Assembly (NCBI GenBank): GCA_019247195.1
Contig: JAFAPI010000073.1
Coordinates: 44,268-108,267 of the forward strand
Length of the DNA: 64,000 bases
From: Gammaproteobacteria bacterium
GTDB taxonomy: Bacteria; Pseudomonadota; Gammaproteobacteria; Steroidobacterales; Steroidobacteraceae
Reading direction: 5' to 3'
The notes below the pieces were generated by a model. The model saw only the letters and a program-made list of their open reading frames with translations, ran no database searches and was not told the DNA's origin. Position 1 is the stretch's first letter. Each line of letters starts with the position of its first letter. Made by a program: the position numbers and the translations under genes. Shown one piece after another: positions 52,916-62,117 of this stretch.

Positions 52916-53314
52916 ATGAAGTTTGCGCCTTCGGCCGCAACGCGCCAGGGGCGCATGGATCAGTTGCGGCGCGATCGCGCCAGCGCGCAGGTCCTGCGCA
53001 TCGCCTTCCCCGCACTCGAGCACCTTCGGATTGAGCTGAAGTTCGAGGCGCAGGCCTCGGGCGCGCCCGCGCCCCAATCGCACGTGCTCTATCCGCCCGC
53101 CCGGGCCTTTTTCGAGTATCAGTGTCCCTATTCGGACTGCGATGGACAGTTCGACCTCAGTGCTGCAGTCAAGACCGCATTGATGGAGAGCACGCACCGC
53201 GCGCACGGGACCCTGGAGTGCGGCGGCTCCCGGGGTCGCGAGCCGAGCTCTCGGCGGCCGTGCCTGCTGCAGCTAAGCTACGAGGTCACGGCAACCTACT
53301 CGCCTGAGGACTGA
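52916..53314 (+). CDS. Small hypothetical protein with a putative zinc site
   Basis: This 132-residue protein has an N-terminal helical part (RMDQLRRDRASAQVLRIAFP), a beta strand (LRIELKFEAQ) and a cysteine pair in YQCPYSDCDGQFDLS, with further Cys in TLECGGSRG and RRPCLLQLSY. The four Cys could bind one zinc ion. The function is unknown. It is the third gene in the RRM run (62 bp after the preceding gene). Confidence 0.7.
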   Translation: MKFAPSAATRQGRMDQLRRDRASAQVLRIAFPALEHLRIELKFEAQASGAPAPQSHVLYPPARAFFEYQCPYSDCDGQFDLSAAVKTALMESTHRAHGTLECGGSRGREPSSRRPCLLQLSYEVTATYSPED

Positions 53315-53472
53315 ACAGTCCCACGGCGGTAAGCCTCGCCCGGGCCGCGGTAGCTCGCCCCGCCCTGAGCGCTAGCGCAGGGGGCACCGCTACCCTCATA
53401 CTGTGACGTCTCCGCTAGAGCAAGCCCGTCGCTCTCCTTATAACAGTCATTTGGAGACGGGCGGGGGTTGCC

Positions 53473-54567
53473 GTGCCGAACGAGTCCTTGCAGCGCCACA
53501 GGGCTGGCATGATCTCGCGGTATGCCAGGCCGGATGACCTGAAGGGCCTGAGCCAGGTTCTTACCACGCTGGTGCCGTTCGTGCTGCTCTGGTGCGCGGC
53601 GGTCTGGTGTACACACAATTTTCCCGGGCTGGCGCCGATCCCGCTGCTGCTCCTCATCTTGTTCATCGTGCGTGCCTTTGGTCTGATGCACGAGTGCGGC
53701 CACGGGAGTTTGTTCCGCAGCTGTTGGCTCAACCGCGCTGTGGGTTTTCTGCTGGGGGTCTTGTCCGGGATGCCGCAATACGTGTGGGCGCAGCATCACA
53801 ACTACCACCATGCTCACAATGGCAACTGGGACAGGTACCGGGGACCGTACACGACCCTGTCGGTCGAGGAGTATGCCGCGCTGAGTGTGGCTCAGCAGCG
53901 CTGGTACCGCAGCAAGTGCAGCGTGCTGGCCGCTCCCCTCGCCGGATTCATCTATTTGATCTTCAACCCACGCTTCACCTGGCTGAAAGGCACGATCGGG
54001 CTGCTGCTCCACTGCGGCAGGAGAAAACTGGCACGGCCGGGGGTACCGTTGCGGGCTCACGCCGCAGGTTATCGGTGCCGTTACTGGAAGACGGCACGGG
54101 AGTACCGGCACATGCTCTGGAACAATGTCGTGCTCCTGAGTCTATGGACATTGCTGTGCTGGGCATGTGGGGCCGGGACATTTTTCTTGATTTATCTCCT
54201 GAGTGTGTCGATCGCCGGGGGCATGGGTATCGTGCTGTTCACGGTGCAGCACAATTTCGCGCACGCCTATGCGAGCGACGACGCGCACTGGGACCGCGAT
54301 GCGGGCACCATCGAGGGTACGAGCTTTCTGGTGCTGCCACGGTGGCTGAACTGGTTTACCGTGAATATCGGCTACCACCATGTCCATCACCTTTCCGCCC
54401 ATATTCCGAACTATCACTTGGCCGCGTGTCACGATCAGTACCAGCATTTATTCTCGAGCGTCACCCGCGTGAAATTAGACGAAGTACTGTGCGCCTTACG
54501 ATGCATACTGTGGGACACCCGTGCTCGACAGATCATCTCGGTGGCCGAGTACCGTCAGCGGGCGTAG
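53473..54567 (+). CDS. Membrane fatty acid desaturase
   Basis: This 364-residue di-iron membrane desaturase has the three histidine boxes: HECGHGS (about residue 75), HNYHHAHNGNWDRY (about 110) and YHHVHHLSAHIPNY (about 300). Several TM helices flank them. It introduces a double bond into acyl chains in the inner membrane. The YHHVHHLSAHIPNYHL box is close to the acyl-lipid desaturase group. The GTG start at 53473 is the first that precedes the first TM segment. The codon choice (TTG, ATT, more AT) appears less GC-rich than in neighbours to the left (by eye, not computed). Confidence 0.9.
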   Translation: MPNESLQRHRAGMISRYARPDDLKGLSQVLTTLVPFVLLWCAAVWCTHNFPGLAPIPLLLLILFIVRAFGLMHECGHGSLFRSCWLNRAVGFLLGVLSGMPQYVWAQHHNYHHAHNGNWDRYRGPYTTLSVEEYAALSVAQQRWYRSKCSVLAAPLAGFIYLIFNPRFTWLKGTIGLLLHCGRRKLARPGVPLRAHAAGYRCRYWKTAREYRHMLWNNVVLLSLWTLLCWACGAGTFFLIYLLSVSIAGGMGIVLFTVQHNFAHAYASDDAHWDRDAGTIEGTSFLVLPRWLNWFTVNIGYHHVHHLSAHIPNYHLAACHDQYQHLFSSVTRVKLDEVLCALRCILWDTRARQIISVAEYRQRA

Positions 54568-54866
54568 TTGCGCACGGCGCGAGCGGGCGTTAACGGCGGC
54601 CCGGCGACGCGAAAGTCTCCTCGGCAGCCGCATCGGGCCAGCATCAAACAGCAGGGTCACCGTGCCCGCTGCTCCATGCTCGAGCAAGGCGTGCAACTTC
54701 TCGCGGGCAGGTTGCAATCTCATTTTCGGATTCTCGCAGCTGCAGCTTAGGAGCCATGCAGCGAGCTGGATCTCCGATCACCAGCTTTGCGCTGGGACGA
54801 ACGCCCCGCCTGTGCCTCGAGATACGTCCGATTGAGCTGGCCGGGACTCTATGTGTCATTACCGGT
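54568..54866. other. Intergenic stretch without a convincing gene
   Basis: About 300 bp separate the desaturase from the convergent methyltransferase gene. Short open frames on both strands have unnatural composition and no motif. I see no hairpin with a T-tract. Confidence 0.4.
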
Positions 54867-55616
54867 TCACAACGCCTCACTATGCCAAGTCCAGCTGCGT
54901 GCATCTTCGCTGCGCTTCCGGAGCGCGATCATCCGGGTGATCCGCTGCTCGAATATCTTCCGATAGGCATTACGGGACAAAAGCGCCTTCCACCTGCGGG
55001 TGCTCAAGGGCGACGCCAGCTTCGGGGCCAGCCACCCTTTCCAGCCACGCGCGCGGACCCGAGTCACCCGTCCCAGCTCTTCGTAACAGGGGTAGCTCAG
55101 CAAGAAATCCACGACGCGCCCGACGGACTCCCAGTCGGCATCGTCCAAGGCGAGCACCCCACCGACGCGCAACAGTCGCGTGGCATAGAACGAGTCGAGC
55201 AAGGTGTGATCGAAGGTATGCCAGCCGTCAAGGAAGATGAAATCGTAGGGTCCACTACCTCCCTCGAGCAGTCTGGGAAGCACGAACTCCGAGCGCTCCT
55301 CAATCAGTTGCGCATGACCGACCCCCGCTTGCTGCAGGTTTCTGATGCCCACGCCGTCATAGCCGCTATTCTGGTGGGGGTCGATGATCGTGTGGTGTGC
55401 TCCGCTGCGCCCCCTAGTGGCTTCGCAGATGTAGAGTGACGACAGACCGCAGGCGCACCCAACCTCGAGGGTTTTAACGAGCGTCGGGTCATTGCTGAGG
55501 ATGCGGTAGAGAAACTCGCCCTCTTCCTTGTCGATCGCCGAGTGCAGTTCCTGCACCCGTCCGCTCTTGCCTACTACCTGCCGTGTCGCGTAGATCTGCT
55601 CGATGACGCTGTTCAT
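54867..55616 (-). CDS. Class I SAM-dependent methyltransferase (methyltransf_24)
   Basis: This 249-residue protein has the SAM motif VKTLEVGCACGLSSLYICEA, acidic loop TIIDPHQNSGYDGVG, and the YDFIFLDGWHTFDHTLLDSFYAT motif of the methyltransf_24 family, with an extra C-terminal basic tail (RWKALLSRNAYRKIFEQRI). It probably methylates a small molecule or glycan. It is a single gene, convergent with the desaturase gene and separated from the lipase-like gene by 325 bp. Confidence 0.88.
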   Translation of the reverse strand: MNSVIEQIYATRQVVGKSGRVQELHSAIDKEEGEFLYRILSNDPTLVKTLEVGCACGLSSLYICEATRGRSGAHHTIIDPHQNSGYDGVGIRNLQQAGVGHAQLIEERSEFVLPRLLEGGSGPYDFIFLDGWHTFDHTLLDSFYATRLLRVGGVLALDDADWESVGRVVDFLLSYPCYEELGRVTRVRARGWKGWLAPKLASPLSTRRWKALLSRNAYRKIFEQRITRMIALRKRSEDARSWTWHSEAL

Positions 55617-55941
55617 GCGACACCTCTATAGGACGCACGCGGTCCTAGCCAGACATAGCATGCCGGAGCTCGTCGGTGTGATGAGCTTGCCATTAGAAAT
55701 CGACTGCTAGGGCCCCCTCTCTCTAGATGAAGCTCCAGCCATCTCCCAGGGATCCCGGGTAGTGAATGTCTGGATCATTCCCGGCCTCTTATGAGCTTCT
55801 GCTGATCTCGTAGCTCAACCCCGGCCGCGTGACGGGGGTTCAGCCAGACCGGCCAACGAGACTGATGGCCCGCTACCGACCTCGCCAGCTTCAGGAAATG
55901 GCACCAATCTGAGGTCGACGCTCGCCGCACCAAATAGGTAT
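55617..55941. other. Intergenic stretch with a hairpin
   Basis: There is no gene I can support. A hairpin at about 55817-55840 (AACCCCG / CGGGGGTT, one bulged base) could end the lipase-like transcript coming from the right. The base composition looks lower in GC than most of the window. Confidence 0.35.
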
Positions 55942-57492
55942 TCAGTACATATTGAAGAATGACGCTGCGGCGACCAGACAAAACGGAGGCACGAGGTCCG
56001 CATGGTAGACCTGCAGAACCGCGGCGGCGCCACCGTCCGTCACTCCGGCGGCCACTGCTGCGGCGGCGACTGAAGACTTGGCCTCGGCAAAGGCCAGCTT
56101 CACGTTCGCATAGGCATCACCATTCCCCACGGGGGAATCGACGTCCAGGACCGTCACCTCGCTGTCGGGCGCATTCATCGTCCAGAAATCCTGCATCAGC
56201 CGCGTGTTGAGGTAGAACACCGATGGATCTGAGTTACCGGCGCACAGCAGCATCGGAGCGGTGGGCGACCAGTTCCTGAGGTCGTTCGCTTTTAAGTCCT
56301 GCCGCAGCGTGTTTGCCGGATTGGGCGGTGGAACGCCGGTGGTCCGCTTCGGGAATCCGCCGTCGGGCTCGGCCTGGGCATCGCGCAGATAGCCCAGCCG
56401 ATAGGCATTGGTTACGAGGTTGCCGGGGCCGAATCCCGCTGCAAACACTGCGGCCAGTGGTGCAGGCGCGGTCGCTGGAGTGATGGGAGCGAATTCGGGG
56501 TCGGGCGGGGTGCTGCTGAACAGGGTGCTCTGGGGCAGCCGTCCCTGCGTGATAAGGGTGTTGACGTCGCTCGTGCTGGGCAGGAGGGAGTCTATGCCGG
56601 ACGCATATGCCGGCTCGAAAACTTCCGTCGGATCGGAGTAAAGGTTGCCGTACGCATGCTGATAGCTCGTGGCCACCATCACGAAATCCTCAGTGGCACC
56701 ATCATCCACCTGGCCCATGAAAACGGCGTCCCCGAAGGCAGACAGCGCGTAGGGGCCCGACATCGGCGCCGAGGCCGTCACCGCGACCCCCGCCGCCTGT
56801 AACGCGCGGTGCGTGGCCATGGCGACATATCCTCCCTGCGAGTAACCCGTCACGAACAGCTTGTGGTTGTCCGCAACATTCAAAGCGGTCAATGCAGTGT
56901 GTGCTGCACTCAGCGCATCCATCATGTCGCCGGACTGCTGATCCGCATCGAGATACGGGTGGTAGGCCAGATCTGAAACGTCGTACCCGGCGTAGTTCGA
57001 AGCGACGACGATGTAGCCGCGCGCGGAAGAGACGGCCGCGAGCGCCAGGGTCTCCCACTTCGGGTTTGTCACATCGGCAATGTTGAACAATTTGTCCACC
57101 CGTTTGCCATGTGCATAAAGCACGACGGGATGAGGCCCCTGGCATACAGGATCCGAGCCCGTCGGAATCATCAGCGCCGCGGACGCCGTGGCGGGCTCGC
57201 CTCGCGCGCCGACGGTCATGTACTCCACGTGGTACGTATCAACGGAGCATGTCGGCGCGAGCGCGAACTGCAAAAGCACTTGTCCTTGCTGGCTGCTGCT
57301 CAGCCCGGCGAGCAACTCCGTCGCTGACAGCGAGCCGGCCTTGCTTGGCGGACTCTGGATGAGCTGCCCGCGCCCCGACGGCATCTGCGGTGGCGGCGGT
57401 GATGCGCTTCCCCCGCCCCCGCCCCCGCACGCGGCCGTCAGCAACGATCCAGCGAATATCAGCGGGAGCAGCGGCTTCGGTCGAATCTTCAT
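55942..57492 (-). CDS. Secreted lipase-like alpha/beta-hydrolase lipoprotein
   Basis: This 516-residue lipoprotein (lipobox LLTAACGGGG, Gly/Ser/Pro linker) carries an alpha/beta-hydrolase domain. It has nucleophile elbow VTGYSQGGYVAMA, oxyanion region HPVVLYAHG, acidic residue in LLCAGNSDPSVFY and His in QVYHADLV. This pattern is the secretory lipase (LIP) type. It would hydrolyse esters at the cell surface. The start is uncertain: the ATG at 57492 gives MKIRPKPLLPLIF, and an ATG at 57516 or 57525 would add a few residues. It lies close to tRNA-Phe with a 504-bp gap between them. Confidence 0.88.
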   Translation of the reverse strand: MKIRPKPLLPLIFAGSLLTAACGGGGGGSASPPPPQMPSGRGQLIQSPPSKAGSLSATELLAGLSSSQQGQVLLQFALAPTCSVDTYHVEYMTVGARGEPATASAALMIPTGSDPVCQGPHPVVLYAHGKRVDKLFNIADVTNPKWETLALAAVSSARGYIVVASNYAGYDVSDLAYHPYLDADQQSGDMMDALSAAHTALTALNVADNHKLFVTGYSQGGYVAMATHRALQAAGVAVTASAPMSGPYALSAFGDAVFMGQVDDGATEDFVMVATSYQHAYGNLYSDPTEVFEPAYASGIDSLLPSTSDVNTLITQGRLPQSTLFSSTPPDPEFAPITPATAPAPLAAVFAAGFGPGNLVTNAYRLGYLRDAQAEPDGGFPKRTTGVPPPNPANTLRQDLKANDLRNWSPTAPMLLCAGNSDPSVFYLNTRLMQDFWTMNAPDSEVTVLDVDSPVGNGDAYANVKLAFAEAKSSVAAAAVAAGVTDGGAAAVLQVYHADLVPPFCLVAAASFFNMY

Positions 57493-57996
57493 TGATAGAA
57501 AACCATCAGCACTCATCGCGGCCACGGCCTATCAGGCACTCCATGCATCCTATTTGGAGCGGGTCGAGTTTTGCTAAATTACTGTCGGCGAGACTTTTGG
57601 CCATCCCTCAGACTGTGTCGCGGAAAGCTACCAGGATCAACGAGACCGGAGCGCGATGGCAGGAAGGAAGGGTCTGGCGCACAGCACCTGACGACACCGC
57701 CCACGCGTGCGAGTCGGTTGCCTGCGCCAAGACCAACGTCACCCGTCTTGGTAAGAGCTGCGAGGGCCAACGTGTGATCAGCAGTCTTACCTTTGATCCT
57801 AGCCCTAGCAGTCGTCTTCGGGGCTCGACGCAGGTATCTCAGTAGGTCCTTAGGCTTTGCCGACCCGGCGCGCGGACAGGCACTCACGAGTCGTACGCAA
57901 GCATCTCGGCCACTGCAGCCGCCAAGGCGATCAATCCGCTTCTCGAGCGCTGCCTATCTGAACAGCGCCAACTAAGGCTGAAACTTTTGGGTGATA
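57493..57996. other. Gap between lipase-like gene and tRNA-Phe
   Basis: This 504-bp stretch has no supported gene. Short open frames show no motif and poor composition. It directly follows the 3' end of tRNA-Phe, the usual side for integrative elements, but I found no integrase or repeat of the tRNA 3' end in the window. Confidence 0.4.
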
Positions 57997-58069
<73 letters not shown>

Positions 58070-58270
58070 GCCGGCGGAAGGCGGCGTATTAGACCCACCC
58101 CTCCCTGAGGCGTCAAATCCCCCTGCCCCCGTCCGCGCGCGGCGCTTGCGCCCCCGCCGACCGGTCTCGGCGTCCCCCGGAAGGTAGAGGCCGGGGGCCT
58201 GATCCAGCCTTGGGACTGAAGAGAGCGCTACACTTCTCCTTATTAATAGGTCTGCCACACGAGTGCGGCT

Positions 58271-60070
58271 ATGAGCGCCAACCTGGCCCCGCTGCCCCTA
58301 GAAGACGATAGCAAGCCCCCCTGCGCGGAGAGTCTGAGCCGCGCCAACGAGTCCCTGCAGGCGCGCGAGCGGCTGCTGACCGCGACCGCGCGCGCCAGCC
58401 GCCTGCTCCTGCAGGCGCCCGACGTTCGCGCCGCCATCCCCGGGGTGCTAGGTCTCATTGGCGAGGCGGCGCACGTCGACCGGGTGAGTCTGCTCGAGAC
58501 GCGCATCGGCCCGCACGGCGAGCCGCTGCTGGTGGTCGTCAGTGAATGGACCGCGGATGGCGTGCCCCCGCACCTGCACGATGTCACTCAGTGCAGCTGC
58601 GACGAGCGGCAGTTCACCGAGGTGTGCGCCGAGCTGCGCGCCGGCCGCAGCGTGTGCTTCTCGCGCCGGGAGGGGACCGCCCAGCTCGGTGCCATCGAGG
58701 GCGTGGGCACGCGCACCAAGGCGATCGTGCCGATCTTCGTGGCGGGCGAATTCACCGGCATCGTGGGTTTTGACAATACCCGGCAGCACCGCGCCATCGA
58801 CGCCGCTGAGCTCGCCGCACTCGAGACCGCAGCCGGCGTGATCGGTGCCGCACTCCACCGCGAGCGCCTGGTCGATGACGTGCGGCGTGAGCGCGAGCAC
58901 GCGGCCGAGGAGCGCGCGGCCGACCTGGCCCAGGCGAACGCGGTGATCCGCGGCAACCTCGAGCGCCTCGCCGGCGAGACGGACCTGCACAGCTTCATGG
59001 GTCACATGCTGCTCGAGGCGACGCGTCAGTTCGATGCGATGTCCGGGGTGGTCATCGTGCTGAAGGAAACGGTGCAGGAGTGGCGGATCGTCGCCCACGT
59101 GCGTGACGGACAACTGGCGCAGCCCTCCTACGCCACCAGCGTCCCAGTGGCGGGCTCGGTCTTCACCCAGCGCTTCGCGGACCTGCGCGAGGCGACTTAC
59201 CTCGTGGTCGGCAACGACGAGACCGATATCTGGCCGGGGGTACTCGCCTTTCACCATCGCCAGGGCGCCGTGAGCTCGGTCATCCATCCGCTCATGTTCG
59301 GTGGCCGCAACGTCGGCTTCCTGGCCCTCACCTTCTCGCGAGCTGCCGTGGACGTGCAGCGCAGCGGGCTGCTCGTCGCGCTCGCCCAGCAGGCGACCCT
59401 GGCCGTGCAGCTGACGCGTCTGGCTTACTCCGCCAAGGAAACCGCCGTGCTGATGGAGCGCACGCGAATCGGCCAGGAGATCCACGATGGCCTCGCGCAG
59501 GCCTTCACCGGCATCCTGCTGCAGCTCGGCGCGGTGGAGGAATTCCCGTCGTGCCGCAAGCGCGGTTCGGAGCTCGCCCTCACGCTGTCACGCATCCGCG
59601 AGCTCGCACGCGATGGCCTGGCCGAAGCACGCCGCTCGGTCATGGCGCTGCGACTCGACCAGACGCGCCGCGCCGGTCTTGAGATCGCCCTACGCCAGCT
59701 GGCGGACCGGTCCACCGTGCCGGGCGGGGTAACCTGTACCTTCGCCGGCGCCGGCATCGTGACCGGTCTGCGCCCCGAGCACGAGCACGAGCTGCTGCGC
59801 ATCGCCCAGGAGGCGCTCAGCAACGCCGTGCGCCACGCCAAACCGCGCACCGTACAGATCACCATGTCGGATGAGGGGGCGTACTGGACCCTGGCGGTCA
59901 GCGACGACGGGGTGGGCATGCAGCAGGCACCGGAGCTGTCGGCGCGCGAGGGGTTCGGGCTGTCGAGCATGCGCCAGCGTGCAGGGGCGATCGGCGGGGA
60001 GTGGCAGATCGAGAGCCGGCCGGGCAAGGGCACGCGCGTCAGCGTGCGCATGCTGAAGAAGGCGGCCTGA
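58271..60070 (+). CDS. Soluble GAF-domain histidine kinase (NarX-type output)
   Basis: This 599-residue protein has no TM helix. The layout is GAF 1 (about residues 40-190), GAF 2 (about 225-385), then HisKA_3 with RTRIGQEIHDGLAQAFTGIL (phospho-acceptor His405) and a HATPase domain with N box EALSNAVRHA and G boxes SDDGVGM and GFGLSSM. The GAF domains could bind a small molecule or sense redox. The first carries two Cys in TQCSCDE, a possible metal or redox site. It is coupled to the LuxR-type regulator 12 bp later. Confidence 0.93.
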   Translation: MSANLAPLPLEDDSKPPCAESLSRANESLQARERLLTATARASRLLLQAPDVRAAIPGVLGLIGEAAHVDRVSLLETRIGPHGEPLLVVVSEWTADGVPPHLHDVTQCSCDERQFTEVCAELRAGRSVCFSRREGTAQLGAIEGVGTRTKAIVPIFVAGEFTGIVGFDNTRQHRAIDAAELAALETAAGVIGAALHRERLVDDVRREREHAAEERAADLAQANAVIRGNLERLAGETDLHSFMGHMLLEATRQFDAMSGVVIVLKETVQEWRIVAHVRDGQLAQPSYATSVPVAGSVFTQRFADLREATYLVVGNDETDIWPGVLAFHHRQGAVSSVIHPLMFGGRNVGFLALTFSRAAVDVQRSGLLVALAQQATLAVQLTRLAYSAKETAVLMERTRIGQEIHDGLAQAFTGILLQLGAVEEFPSCRKRGSELALTLSRIRELARDGLAEARRSVMALRLDQTRRAGLEIALRQLADRSTVPGGVTCTFAGAGIVTGLRPEHEHELLRIAQEALSNAVRHAKPRTVQITMSDEGAYWTLAVSDDGVGMQQAPELSAREGFGLSSMRQRAGAIGGEWQIESRPGKGTRVSVRMLKKAA

Positions 60071-60082
60071 TTGGCCACGGTC

Positions 60083-60706
60083 ATGAAGACCAAGATCCGC
60101 GTTGTGCTCGCCGATGACCATCCGGTCGTGCGCGACGGGCTCGCCGCCATGATCAACCAGCAGGCCGACATGGAAGTGGTCGCTGAAGCCGGCGATGGCG
60201 AGGCCGCCATCACCCTCTACGAGCAGCATCGGCCCGATGTCATGGTCCTCGACCTGCGCATGCCCAAGCGCGACGGCGTCGCGGTCGTGCAGCGCGTGCT
60301 CGAGGTCAACCCCAAGGCCTGCATCCTCATCATGACCACCTACGATGGGGACGAGGACATATTCCAGTGCCTGTCACAGGGCGCGAAGGGCTACCTGCTC
60401 AAGGACGCGCCACGCCAGGAGATCCTCTCCGCGATCCGGGCCGTGAGCGAGGACCGGCCGTACACCTCCAGCACGGTGGCCGCCAAGGCGTTGCAGCGCA
60501 TGGCGAAGCCGAGCCTGACGCAGCGCGAGCTCGACGTGCTGCAGCTCGTCGCCCAGGGGCGCAGCAACAAGGACATCGCGCGCCGCCTGTCCATCACCGA
60601 GGGAACGGCCAAAACCCACGTCAAGGCGATCCTCACGAAGCTCGACGCCATCAGCCGCACCGAGGCCGTGGCGGTCGCACACCGCCGCGGCCTGATTCAC
60701 CTTTAG
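60083..60706 (+). CDS. NarL/LuxR-family response regulator
   Basis: This 207-residue protein has a receiver with acidic pair in VLADDHPVVRDG, phospho-acceptor Asp57 (VMVLDLRMP), Thr in IMTTYDGDED and Lys in YLLKDAP. The LuxR helix-turn-helix follows (LTQRELDVLQLVAQGRSNKDIA ... TEGTAKTHV). It is the partner of the GAF kinase and a DNA-binding transcription factor. I start at the ATG at 60083 (MKTKIRVVLADD); a TTG at 60071 would add four residues. Its stop abuts the stop of the convergent yggX-like gene with no gap. Confidence 0.95.
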   Translation: MKTKIRVVLADDHPVVRDGLAAMINQQADMEVVAEAGDGEAAITLYEQHRPDVMVLDLRMPKRDGVAVVQRVLEVNPKACILIMTTYDGDEDIFQCLSQGAKGYLLKDAPRQEILSAIRAVSEDRPYTSSTVAAKALQRMAKPSLTQRELDVLQLVAQGRSNKDIARRLSITEGTAKTHVKAILTKLDAISRTEAVAVAHRRGLIHL

Positions 60707-60979
60707 TCAGCCGGACGGGGGCTGGTAACCCTGCGGCGTCGCCGAGCCGGTGCCGAAGAAGAACTTCTCCATCTCCGACTCCAGGAACTTGCGCGCCTTT
60801 GGCTCGATGGGCGTGAGTCGGTACTCGTTGATGAGCATCGTCTGGTGGGCGAGCCAGCGGGCCCAGCCCTCCTTGGACACCTGCTCGTAGATGCGACGGC
60901 CGAGCTCCCCCGGATAGGGCTGCCGCGGCAGGCCCTCGGCCTCGCGCTTGAGGATCACACACTGTACGACTCGCGCCAC
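60707..60979 (-). CDS. yggX: Fe(2+)-trafficking protein YggX
   Basis: This 90-residue protein has the family N-terminus ARVVQCVILKREAEGLPRQPYPGELGRRIYE (given in two parts in relatives) and the body WARWLAHQTMLINEYRL, EPKARKFLESEMEKFFFG. YggX protects Fe-S clusters from oxidative damage and handles labile iron. The GTG at 60979 with AAGGAG 6 nt upstream is the clear start. It lies 10 bp after mutY on the same strand, the conserved gammaproteobacterial order. Confidence 0.95.
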   Translation of the reverse strand: MARVVQCVILKREAEGLPRQPYPGELGRRIYEQVSKEGWARWLAHQTMLINEYRLTPIEPKARKFLESEMEKFFFGTGSATPQGYQPPSG

Positions 60980-60989
60980 TCTGGCTCCT

Positions 60990-62054
60990 TCAGGCCGCAT
61001 CGAACAGCGTCTGCCGCGACAGACCCTCGAGCAGTGCGGCCACGGGTGCGGGCAGGCCGATGCGTCCGGGAGCGCGGATGTTAACCCAGCACAGGGTCGG
61101 ACTCGCGGTGACGGTACGCCGACAACGCACCAGCAAGGGGCGGATGAGGAGGTCGAAGTGGGTGAAGCCGTGCTCGAGCGTATCGAGTGGCTGAGGCTCG
61201 GCGCGTGCGGCCGGCAGCGCATCGAGCGCGAACCGGCGCGCCGCACTGGCCGTGGCGAACTCCGGCAGGCTCCACAGACCCCCCCAGATACCCCGCGGTG
61301 GCCGCTGCTCGAGCAGCACCTCGTTGCGTTCGTTGAGGGCCACGATGAAAAATAACTCGCGGCGTCCCCTCACTGCGCGGCGGCGCGGTTGCGGATACTG
61401 GGTCGGCCGCCCGGCGCGCCACGCCCGGCAGGTAAGTGCGAGCGGGCAGCGCGTACAGGCCGGGTGGCGCCGCGTGCAGACGGTGGCCCCGAGATCCATG
61501 ATCGCCTGGGTATAGTCGGCGAGCCGGTGTCCGGGGGTACAGGCCTCGGCGAGCTGCCATAACCGCGCCTGCGCCTGATGCTCGCCCGCCGCCCCCCCGA
61601 CGGCAAAATGCCGCGCGAGGACCCGTCGCGCATTGCCATCGAGAATCGGGTGTCGCTGACCACAGGCGAGCGCGAGGATCGCGCCCGCGGTGGAGCGGCC
61701 GATGCCCGGCAGCGCGGCGACCGCCGCGAAATCCTCCGGGAATGCCCCGCCGTGCTGATCGCGGATCACCTGCGCGGCACGCTGCAGGTTGCGGGCCCGC
61801 GCGTAGTAGCCGAGGCCGGACCACAGGTGCAGCACTTCATCGGCCTCGGCCGCGGCGAGCGCGTGCACGTCGGGAAAGCGCGCGAGGAAACGCTGGTAGT
61901 AGGGTAGCACCGTCGCTACCTGCGTCTGCTGCAGCATGATCTCCGAGATCCACACCCGGTAGGGGGTGCGCGGGTGCTGCCACGGCAGGTCGTGGCGGCC
62001 GGCGCCGCGGTGCCAGTCAAGGAGTCGTTCAGCGAAGGAGGCCGCACCACTCAC
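60990..62054 (-). CDS. mutY: A/G-specific adenine glycosylase MutY
   Basis: This 354-residue protein removes adenine opposite 8-oxoguanine. It shows catalytic Glu38 (ISEIMLQQTQV), helix-hairpin-helix LPGIGRSTAGAIL, Asp139 (ILDGNARRVLAR), and the [4Fe-4S] cysteines CTRRHPACTRCPLALTC. The C-terminal NUDIX-like domain begins near ELFFIVALNERNEVLLEQRP, which reads 8-oxoG. The GTG at 62054 gives a length like E. coli MutY; the frame is open to an ATG at 62114. It forms an operon with yggX and probably the DUF4097 gene upstream. Confidence 0.95.
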   Translation of the reverse strand: MSGAASFAERLLDWHRGAGRHDLPWQHPRTPYRVWISEIMLQQTQVATVLPYYQRFLARFPDVHALAAAEADEVLHLWSGLGYYARARNLQRAAQVIRDQHGGAFPEDFAAVAALPGIGRSTAGAILALACGQRHPILDGNARRVLARHFAVGGAAGEHQAQARLWQLAEACTPGHRLADYTQAIMDLGATVCTRRHPACTRCPLALTCRAWRAGRPTQYPQPRRRAVRGRRELFFIVALNERNEVLLEQRPPRGIWGGLWSLPEFATASAARRFALDALPAARAEPQPLDTLEHGFTHFDLLIRPLLVRCRRTVTASPTLCWVNIRAPGRIGLPAPVAALLEGLSRQTLFDAA

Positions 62055-62117
62055 GGCCGCATTGTAACGCCGGCGGCGCGGGGTCGCGGCGGGCGCACCC
62101 GCCGCGCGCGCCATGCC

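Noticed and set aside
57493..57996. Integrase remnant beside tRNA-Phe
   Set aside because: No catalytic motif or repeat of the tRNA 3' end was found in the window.
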